Assembly (NCBI RefSeq): GCF_042646425.1
Contig: NZ_JBHRTR010000018.1
Span: forward strand, 20,427 to 84,426
DNA length: 64,000 nt
Direction of reading: 5' to 3'
Source: Marinibaculum pumilum
GTDB taxonomy: Bacteria > Pseudomonadota > Alphaproteobacteria > Ferrovibrionales > Ferrovibrionaceae
The stretch's first letter is position 1. Each line of letters opens with the position of its first letter. The notes beneath the pieces are model-generated. The model was not told where the DNA came from. It worked only from the letters and a program-made list of their open reading frames with translations, and did no database searches. This document shows, piece after piece, positions 58,347 through 64,000 of this stretch. Both the position numbers and the translations under genes were made by a program.

Positions 58347-59510
58347 ATGACCGTACCCGCATCATCCGATCCCGACAGCCCGGACGGCGGCGCATCGCCC
58401 GGCGAATGCCCGACCGCGGAACTGGAGGAGGAAGGGCCGGCCGGCCTGCGGTTCCGCATCAGCCCCGCGCCTGCGGAGGCCGGCGCGCGGCTCGACCGGG
58501 TGCTGGCCCGGCACCTGGCAGGGACCGAAGCCGCGCCCTCGCGCGAGCGGGTGAAGGCATTGATCGCCGCCGGTGCCATAACGGCCGAAACGGCGCCCGG
58601 GGCGCCCCCCGGAACGCCCCCCGGCGCGGGCGGCGCGACGATAGGCGAGCCCTCCTACAGGGTCAAACCGGGGGAGAGCTACCTGCTCCTCCTGCCGCCG
58701 GCGGAGGCGGCCCTGCCCGCGGCGCAGGACATCCCGCTGGCCGTGCTGTTCGAGGATGCGCACCTGATCGTGGTCGACAAGCCGGCCGGGCTGGTGGTGC
58801 ATCCCGCGCCCGGCAACCCGGACAGCACCCTGGTCAATGCCCTGCTGCGCCATTGCGGCGACAGCCTGTCGGGCATCAACGGGGTGCGCCGTCCGGGCAT
58901 CGTGCACCGGCTGGACAAGGAGACCTCGGGCGTGATGGTGGCGGCGAAGACCGATGCCGCGCATCGCGGCTTGGCGGCCCTGTTCGAAAGCCACGACCTG
59001 GAACGGGAATATCTGGCGCTGGCCTGGGGGCGGCCGATGCCGCCGGCCGGCCGGATCGAGGCGCCGATCGGCCGCGACCCAAATCTGCGCACCCGGATGG
59101 CCGTGCGCGGCGGCGCCGGCAGCCGGTACGCCGCGACCGACTACCGGCTGCTGCGGTCGTTCGACGAGGGGGCGGACGGCGTGCCCCTGGCCAGCCTGCT
59201 CGCCTGCCGGCTGCAGACCGGCCGCACCCACCAGATCCGGGTGCATCTGGCACATATCGGCCATCCGGTGGTCGGCGACCCGGTTTATGGCCGCACCCGC
59301 CGGCCGAAGCGGCCCCACGGGAAGGGGAGCAAGGGAAAGGGCGCTGGCGAGAACGGCGCCGGCGCGGCCTCCCTGCTGGCCGCCTTTCCCCGCCAGGCCC
59401 TGCATGCCGCGGTGCTGGGCTTCCGTCACCCGGTCACGGGCGAGGAGATGCGGTTCGAGACCCCGCCGCCGGCGGATTTCGCCGCCCTGCTGGCGGCGCT
59501 GGAGGCCTGA
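58347..59510 (+). CDS. RluD-type 23S rRNA pseudouridine synthase
   Basis: 387 residues from ATG at 58347. An N-terminal S4-like RNA-binding region (ARLDRVLARHLAGTEAAPSRER) contains a Gly/Pro-rich insert. The catalytic domain shows VDKPAGLVVHPAPGNPDSTLVNALL, the motif II IVHRLDKETSG with nucleophile Asp190, and CRLQTGRTHQIRVHLAHIGHPVVGDPVYG. The set fits RluA/RluD family enzymes that make pseudouridine in rRNA helix 69 or tRNA; which site cannot be told. A low-complexity GKGSKGKGAGENGAG insert lies at about residue 330. Confidence 0.9.
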   Translation: MTVPASSDPDSPDGGASPGECPTAELEEEGPAGLRFRISPAPAEAGARLDRVLARHLAGTEAAPSRERVKALIAAGAITAETAPGAPPGTPPGAGGATIGEPSYRVKPGESYLLLLPPAEAALPAAQDIPLAVLFEDAHLIVVDKPAGLVVHPAPGNPDSTLVNALLRHCGDSLSGINGVRRPGIVHRLDKETSGVMVAAKTDAAHRGLAALFESHDLEREYLALAWGRPMPPAGRIEAPIGRDPNLRTRMAVRGGAGSRYAATDYRLLRSFDEGADGVPLASLLACRLQTGRTHQIRVHLAHIGHPVVGDPVYGRTRRPKRPHGKGSKGKGAGENGAGAASLLAAFPRQALHAAVLGFRHPVTGEEMRFETPPPADFAALLAALEA

Positions 59511-59535
59511 CCGGCGCCGGCCGGGCCTGCACCCG

Positions 59536-59682
59536 TCAGCCGGTGAACTGCGGCACGATCCCCATCAGCCCGATCAGGATCAGGTAGATGGCGACGATGT
59601 AGTTCAGCAGGGTCGGGAATATCAGGATCAGTATCCCGGCCACCAGCGCACCCAGCGGCTGCAGCAATACCTGGTCGATCAT
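59536..59682 (-). CDS. DUF3096 family small membrane protein
   Basis: 48 residues, ATG with GGAGGGG upstream, so the short frame is supported. The sequence is nearly all hydrophobic (VAGILILIFPTLLNYIVAIY and LILIGLMGIVPQFTG), with two transmembrane helices as in DUF3096 proteins. Unknown function. Convergent with the pseudouridine synthase gene. Confidence 0.83.
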   Translation of the reverse strand: MIDQVLLQPLGALVAGILILIFPTLLNYIVAIYLILIGLMGIVPQFTG

Positions 59683-60035
59683 GGCAATCCCCTCCTTCGC
59701 GCGGTTCCCCCGGTAACGCCACGCCGGCGCAACCGGTTCCGCCTCGCTTCGGGGCAGGCCGGCGAAACAGGGGCGCGGAAGCCTTCCCATCTCGGCTGGA
59801 ATTTATTCGGTGGCCGGCTCGGTTCGGGCGCGACACCCCCAACTTCGGCATTCCATGGCTTGACCCACGGCTGTCCGGTTAAGCAGGAATTGTTAGTGCG
59901 CAGAGCCACGATACCGCAGACATTCTGCCGCAATCGGACGAAAAGGGACGGGAACCCGACAATATTTCTCTAACTTTCGTCACCGCCGGGCCAGGCTCAA
60001 TAGAGGCCAGATCTTATTGAGGTGCGGCACAATGG

Positions 60036-60058
60036 ATGCGCGGAACAGGTCCGCGCAT
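60036..60058. other. Hairpin 1 of the 59.7-60.2 kb gap
   Basis: ATGCGCGGA (60036-60044) pairs perfectly with TCCGCGCAT (60050-60058) across a 5-nt loop, ACAGG. No poly-T follows on either strand, so it is not a classical intrinsic terminator. Confidence 0.6.
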
Positions 60059-60135
60059 GACGAATGAAGGGTGCGGTGTGGCTTTCTTCACATCGCCGAA
60101 TGCCTGAACCGGACAGCCGTGGGCTTGACCATGGA

Positions 60136-60181
60136 ATCCATTCCGCGGGCCGCGCGGTATGGCACCGCGGGCGGAATGGAT
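60136..60181. other. Hairpin 2 of the 59.7-60.2 kb gap
   Basis: ATCCATTCCGC (60136-60146) pairs with GCGGAATGGAT (60171-60181). An inner stem CGCGGT/ACCGCG (60153-60158 with 60164-60169) closes a 5-nt loop. Together this is a 46-nt two-tier stem. It lies 64 bp beyond the stop of the acyl-CoA synthetase gene, but no T-run follows on the minus strand. Confidence 0.6.
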
Positions 60182-60245
60182 CACCGATCAAGTCGGGGAC
60201 GACGATTGTGAATGTGGTGCCGCTTCCGTCTTTTCCGGCAGCATT

Positions 60246-61892
60246 CTAGGCCTTGCCGTCGCCGCCCTCGCCCGCGCGCAGTTCCACCCGGCGGATCTTG
60301 CCGGAGATGGTCTTCGGCAGGGCGTCGACGAACTCGATCTCCCGCGGATATTTGTAGGGGGCGGTCTGCTTCTTCACGAAGTCCTGGATGTCGGTCTTCA
60401 GCGCCTCGCCGGGCCGATGGCCGGCGGCCAGGATGACATAGGCCTTCACGATCTCGCCGCGCAGTTCGTCGGGCTTGCCGATCACCGCGGATTCCGCCAC
60501 CGCCGGATGCTCGATCAGGGCGCTCTCCACCTCGAACGGGCTGATCCGGTAGCCGGCGGAGAGGATGATGTCGTCGGCCCGGCCGACGAACCAGATATAG
60601 CCGTCGGCGTCCCGCCGCCCGGTGTCGCCGGTATAGTACCAGCCGTGCCGGAACACCCGGGCATTGGTGTCCTCGTCGTCGTAATAGCCCCGGAACAGGC
60701 CGTAGGCGCCGCCGTCGCGGTCCAGCTTCACCGCAATATGACCGATCGTATCGTCGGCCACCGGCTGCCCGTCATCGTCGATCACGTCGACGGTGATGCC
60801 GGGCACCGGCCGGCCCATGGAGCCGGGGCGGATCTCGAACCCCGGCAGATTGGCGACGATGTTGATCGTCTCCGTCTGGCCATAGCCGTCATGCACCTCC
60901 GTGCCCGTGGCCTGCTTCCAGACCCGCATCACCTCCGGGTTCAGCGGCTCGCCGGCGCCCAGGCAGTGCCGCAGGGAGGTCAGGTCGTAGCCGGACAGGT
61001 CGGTCTGCGCGAACAGCCGGTAGACGGTGGGCGGCGCGCAGAAGGTGGTCACCCCCAGGCGCTGGATCAGCTTCAGGTGCAGGTCGGTGTCGAACTTCGC
61101 ATCGCCGTCATAGACCACGACGGCGGCGCCCATCAGCATCGGCGGGAACAGGATGCCCCAGGCCGCCTTCGCCCAGCCGGTGTCGGTCAGGGTCCAGTGC
61201 ACATCGCCTTCCCGCAGGTCCATCCAGTAGCGGCCGGTGATGGTGTGGGCCAGCGCGTAGCCGAAGTCCCGCGGCACCATCTTCGGCTGCGAGGTGGTGC
61301 CGGAGGTGAAGTAGATCATCATGTCGTCATCGGCGCGGGTGGACGGCGCCCGGTCCCGCGACAGGCTGGCCGGCTGCGCCGCGATCCCCGCCTCGAAGCC
61401 GGTCCAGCCGTCGCGGGTGCCCCCGACCAGGATCAGATGCTCCAGGGTCGGGCAGTCGCCGCGGATCTGCTCGATCTTCTCCACATGCTCCTGCGTCACG
61501 ACGGCGAAGCGGGCGCCGGAGCGCTGCACCCGGTAGGCGATGTCCTTCGCGGTCAGCAGGTTGGTGCCGGGCATCGAGACGACGCCCGCCTTCATGCAGC
61601 CGAACAGGGTGTCGAACCAGGCCGGGATGCGCGGCAGCATCACCACCGCCTTGTCGCCCTTCGCCGCGCCGAGGGACAGCAGCAGATTGCCGAAGCGGGC
61701 GGAATTGGCCGCCATCTCGCCATAGCCGACGGGCCGCACCTCGCTGGCATCGCGGTTCACCGCGATCAGGCAGGTCATGTCCGGCCGCTCCGCCGCACGG
61801 CGGTCGATCAGGTCGAAGGCGAAATTGTAGTCGTCCGGGATGGCGAGAGCGAAATCCTCGCGCAGGCGCTTGTAGGCATCCATGTCCGTCAT
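60246..61892 (-). CDS. Acyl-CoA synthetase (medium-chain/acetyl-CoA-synthetase-like ANL enzyme)
   Basis: 548 residues, ATG with GGAAGGAA upstream. ANL superfamily motifs: MMIYFTSGTTSQPKMVPR, HWTLTDTGWAKAAWGILF, DGYGQTETINIVANL, GWYYTGDTGRRDADGYIWFVGRADD, ILSAGYRISPFEVES and the catalytic Lys in LPKTISGKIRRVEL. The TDTGWAK block fits the AcsA/MACS-like branch. It activates a carboxylic acid with ATP, so it may feed the acyl-CoA-using enzymes of this window. It is divergent from rpoH across 437 bp. Confidence 0.9.
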   Translation of the reverse strand: MTDMDAYKRLREDFALAIPDDYNFAFDLIDRRAAERPDMTCLIAVNRDASEVRPVGYGEMAANSARFGNLLLSLGAAKGDKAVVMLPRIPAWFDTLFGCMKAGVVSMPGTNLLTAKDIAYRVQRSGARFAVVTQEHVEKIEQIRGDCPTLEHLILVGGTRDGWTGFEAGIAAQPASLSRDRAPSTRADDDMMIYFTSGTTSQPKMVPRDFGYALAHTITGRYWMDLREGDVHWTLTDTGWAKAAWGILFPPMLMGAAVVVYDGDAKFDTDLHLKLIQRLGVTTFCAPPTVYRLFAQTDLSGYDLTSLRHCLGAGEPLNPEVMRVWKQATGTEVHDGYGQTETINIVANLPGFEIRPGSMGRPVPGITVDVIDDDGQPVADDTIGHIAVKLDRDGGAYGLFRGYYDDEDTNARVFRHGWYYTGDTGRRDADGYIWFVGRADDIILSAGYRISPFEVESALIEHPAVAESAVIGKPDELRGEIVKAYVILAAGHRPGEALKTDIQDFVKKQTAPYKYPREIEFVDALPKTISGKIRRVELRAGEGGDGKA

Positions 61893-62329
61893 CGGCCGTT
61901 CCTTCCCCCGAAAATCCGCCCCGGATCGCCGCCGCGGACCGACCGGCCCGCAGCGCCCCGACAGGGCTGCGTTTGCGCCGATTATCGCATCACCGCGGCG
62001 GCGCAAGGCAAGGTCTTCGTCGCCACATTCATCACCGGTTCACGGTTTCGCTGCCACAATTCCTGCGCATTCCACGGCTAGCGTTCCGGCAGTGGATCGA
62101 TGATCGGGACGATGGCCGCAGGAACCGCAAGCCGGCGGCCGATGTTCCGGCAACGATCCGTATCGATCTGCCCTCTCGCAATGCGGCGAGGTCGAACCCA
62201 TATATTGGAACGAACGGTTCAGAATCTGCCGCCGGGCCATCGGGCGGCGCTGCCGCAGGGCCCTTTGACGGGTTCTTCGGCGGCACTCGGCCCGGCGGAT
62301 CCTGCCCGACCAGTTCAGGGGAGACGGAC
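61893..62329. other. rpoH / acyl-CoA synthetase divergent leader region
   Basis: 437 bp without a gene. It should hold the rpoH promoter(s) and 5' leader. CCCATATAT at 62197-62205 resembles the -10 of a heat-shock promoter, but the matching -35 is not convincing. No T-rich terminator is seen. Confidence 0.3.
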
Positions 62330-63220
62330 ATGGCGACACCTACCTTGCCAGCAGTGCCCAGCGATGGCGGCCTGTCACAGTACCTGCAGGAAATCCGCAA
62401 GTTCCCGATGCTGGAGCCGAACCAGGAGTTCATGCTCGCCAAGGCCTGGCGCGAGCACGAGGACACCGATGCGGCCCACCAGCTGGTGACCAGCCATCTG
62501 CGCCTCGTGGCGAAGATCGCGATGGGCTATCGGGGCTACGGCCTGCCGCTCTCGGAACTGATCGCCGAGGGCAATATCGGCATGATGCAGGCGGTGAAGC
62601 GGTTCGAACCCGACAAGGGCTTCCGCCTGGCGACCTATGCCATGTGGTGGATCCGGGCGGCGATCCAGGAATATATCCTGCGCTCCTGGTCGCTGGTGAA
62701 GATCGGCACCACCGCGGCGCAGAAGAAGCTGTTCTTCAACCTGCGCAAGGTGAAGGGCCAGATCCAGGCGATCGACGAGGGCGACCTCTCGCCGGAGCAG
62801 GTGAAGACCATCGCCACCCGGCTGGACGTGTCCGAGGACGATGTGGTCACCATGAACCGCCGCCTCGCCGCGCCCGACAATTCGCTGAACGCACCGCTGC
62901 GCATCGACGGCGAGGGCGAGTGGCAGGACTGGCTGGTCGACGACGAGCTCGACCAGGAGACCCGCTTTGCCGAGGCCGAGGAGCTGGAGAGCCGGCGCGG
63001 CCTGCTGCAGGCGGCGATGAAGACCCTGAGCGAGCGGGAACGCCACATCCTGACGGAACGGCGCCTCAACGACGAGCCGAAGACCCTGGAGGAGCTGTCG
63101 AAGGAGTACGACATCTCCCGCGAACGGGTGCGGCAGATCGAGGTCCGCGCCTTCGAGAAGCTGCAGAAGAACATGCGCACCGCCGCGATCGAGCAGCGCC
63201 TGCTGCCGGCCGGCGCCTGA
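62330..63220 (+). CDS. rpoH: RNA polymerase heat-shock sigma factor RpoH
   Basis: 296 residues, ATG with GGGGAGA upstream. Sigma-70 family regions: 1.2 (YLQEIRKFPMLEPNQEFMLA), 2.1-2.4 (LVAKIAMGYRGYGLPLSELI, GNIGMMQAVKRFEPDKGFRL, TYAMWWIRAAIQEYIL) and 4 (LSKEYDISRERVRQIEVRAF). The RpoH box QKKLFFNLR is at residues 131-139, diagnostic for the heat-shock sigma. It directs transcription of chaperone and protease genes. A strong terminator follows 28 bp after the stop, so it is a single-gene transcript. Confidence 0.95.
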   Translation: MATPTLPAVPSDGGLSQYLQEIRKFPMLEPNQEFMLAKAWREHEDTDAAHQLVTSHLRLVAKIAMGYRGYGLPLSELIAEGNIGMMQAVKRFEPDKGFRLATYAMWWIRAAIQEYILRSWSLVKIGTTAAQKKLFFNLRKVKGQIQAIDEGDLSPEQVKTIATRLDVSEDDVVTMNRRLAAPDNSLNAPLRIDGEGEWQDWLVDDELDQETRFAEAEELESRRGLLQAAMKTLSERERHILTERRLNDEPKTLEELSKEYDISRERVRQIEVRAFEKLQKNMRTAAIEQRLLPAGA

Positions 63221-63248
63221 GCGGCGACGACAACGGAAACAGTCACCG

Positions 63249-63286
63249 GGCGGCCGGTCGCGGATGCGGCCGGCCGCCTTTTCTTT
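63249..63286 (+). terminator. Rho-independent terminator of rpoH
   Basis: Perfect 9-bp stem (GGCGGCCGG at 63249-63257, CCGGCCGCC at 63270-63278), a 12-nt loop and a T-rich tail TTTTCTTT (63279-63286). It begins 28 bp past the rpoH stop and ends just before the DinB ATG. Confidence 0.85.
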
Positions 63287-63296
63287 CGGACCGCCA

Positions 63297-63791
63297 ATGC
63301 TGGATCACTTCCGCACCTTCGCCCGCTACATCCGCTGGGCCAATGCCATCCTCTACGACGCCGCGGCTGACCTGTCCGCGACCGACTATTTCGCCGACCG
63401 CGGCGCCTTCTTCGGCTCCCTGCACGGCACCCTGAACCATGTCCTGGCGGGCGACCGGATCTGGCTGAAGCGGATCACCGGGGAGGGCGAGGCGCCGCCG
63501 CGCCTGGACGGCATCCTGGCCGAAGACCTTGCCGGCCTGCGGGCGGCGCGCGAGGCGGAGGATGCCCGGATCGTCGCGGTCGTCGACGGGATGGACCCGG
63601 CCGCGCTGGACGGGATGCTGCACTACCGCACCGTCGCCGGCCGCCCCCAGGCGGAGCCGCTGGCCCAGGTGCTGGCGCATCTCTTCAACCACCAGACCCA
63701 CCATCGCGGCCAGGCCAGCGCGATCCTGACCGGGCTGGGCCGGCCGGCGCCGGAGATGGACCTGATCTTCTTCCTGCGGCAGGCGGGGTAG
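63297..63791 (+). CDS. DinB family protein
   Basis: 164 residues from ATG at 63297. An upstream ATG at 63264 falls inside the rpoH terminator loop, so it was rejected. DinB/YfiT four-helix-bundle features: FARYIRWANAILYDAAADLS, the metal His in GTLNHVLAGDRIW, and a late pair NHQTHHRGQASAIL. Together these give the three-His metal site of DinB-like metalloproteins and thiol-dependent transferases. Its own role is unknown. It lies downstream of rpoH but behind its terminator, so it is likely transcribed on its own. Confidence 0.87.
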   Translation: MLDHFRTFARYIRWANAILYDAAADLSATDYFADRGAFFGSLHGTLNHVLAGDRIWLKRITGEGEAPPRLDGILAEDLAGLRAAREAEDARIVAVVDGMDPAALDGMLHYRTVAGRPQAEPLAQVLAHLFNHQTHHRGQASAILTGLGRPAPEMDLIFFLRQAG

Positions 63792-63834
63792 CGGCACCGG
63801 CGGCTGAACCCGGTAGCCGCGCCTCTCTCATTTC

Positions 63835-63955
63835 CGTCGCCCTTGGGCCCGACCCGAGGGTCACGACGGGACCGTGCCGCCGCGCAGCATCACCGCTCCG
63901 TCGCGATCCCCGGGTCAAGCCCAGTGCTGTCCGGCACGATTTCGGATGACGGGGT
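63835..63955. repeat. REP/BIME-like element, copy 2
   Basis: The first 53 bp (63835-63887) match copy 1 at 49 of 53 positions, with the arm CGTCGCCCTTGGGCCCGACC and then CGAGGGTCACGAC. The second, inverted unit is less conserved, with TCCCCGGGTCAAGCCCAGTG and a final GATGACGGGG. It follows the DinB gene and the window ends soon after. As in copy 1, it sits between genes. Confidence 0.65.
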
Positions 63956-64000
63956 GCATGGCATTGATTCTACTTGGAAACGAGCGTTCTGGCGGAATGT

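Larger units (their letters stand above)
59683..60245. other. 563-bp intergenic region with two strong hairpins
   Basis: No gene with a ribosome-binding site is found. The stretch is less GC-rich around 59880-60010 (GAATTGTTAGTGC, CAATATTTCTCTAAC). Two near-perfect hairpins lie at 60036-60058 and 60136-60181 (listed separately). Possible content: a small RNA or regulatory leaders; no -35/-10 pair with normal spacing was found on either strand. Confidence 0.4.

Noticed and set aside
60159..62081. 640-codon open frame on the plus strand opposite the acyl-CoA synthetase
   Set aside because: Antisense to a gene with all ANL motifs; no ribosome-binding site and no family.
63264..63299. ATG at 63264 as the start of the DinB gene
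   Set aside because: It lies in the loop region of the rpoH terminator; ATG at 63297 gives a normal DinB N-terminus.
1..64000. Prophage or insertion-sequence remnants
   Set aside because: I looked for transposase, integrase and phage structural genes other than VgrG and found none.

Overview
The window is uniformly GC-rich and tightly packed, with mostly short gaps, many ATG/GTG starts and several 4-bp stop/start overlaps. The gene content (RpoH-type sigma factor, DUF1523, DUF6476, DUF3096, aerobic box pathway, FMN-dependent glutamate-synthase-like protein) points to an alphaproteobacterium, probably of the Rhodospirillales/Azospirillales kind. That placement is inferred from protein families only; there is no rRNA here.

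Layout. 1-10 kb: a type VI secretion tip/cargo island, with a small unknown protein, a DUF2169-pentapeptide fusion, a DUF4150 PAAR-like spike, a second pentapeptide protein and a DUF3540 protein on the plus strand, facing a co-translated VgrG plus TPR/glycosyltransferase-like pair on the minus strand. No core T6SS genes are visible. 10-22 kb: metabolic genes (FMN glutamate-synthase-like protein, SDR, amidase, ABC amino-acid-type binding protein, DUF3291, MBL hydrolase, a degenerate EAL protein, SelO, enoyl-CoA hydratase) and a frameshifted glutathione S-transferase. 22-38 kb: a modular GH5 glycoside hydrolase, DusA, a GntR regulator, HAD-IB plus TerB-DnaJ proteins, DUF1523, nitronate monooxygenase, an AI-2E-type exporter, quinone oxidoreductase, an acetyl-CoA hydrolase/transferase and a PAS-GGDEF-like-EAL protein.

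37.7-46.6 kb is the most interesting part: an aerobic benzoyl-CoA (box) cluster. boxC, boxB and an adrenodoxin-reductase-like flavoprotein run on the minus strand behind the regulator boxR. A flavodoxin, an alpha/beta hydrolase and an aryl-CoA ligase diverge on the plus strand. No BoxA is present in the window, so the flavoprotein and flavodoxin are candidates for the electron chain to the BoxB epoxidase. TGCA-based palindromes lie in front of boxC and between boxR and the flavodoxin gene, and a 12-bp hairpin buries the ribosome-binding site of the reductase.

46.6-64 kb: membrane and envelope genes (DUF6622, a ClpP-like membrane protein, a coiled-coil membrane protein, a Sel1-trypsin lipoprotein), an FAD monooxygenase, an HPP-CBS protein, a YeiH exporter, tRNA-Glu(CTC), acyl-CoA dehydrogenase, HAD and JAMM proteins, RluD, DUF3096, an acyl-CoA synthetase, rpoH with a clear terminator, and a DinB protein. 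Two copies of a REP/BIME-like palindromic element occur at 51.3 and 63.8 kb. A 563-bp gap at 59.7-60.2 kb holds two strong hairpins and no convincing gene.
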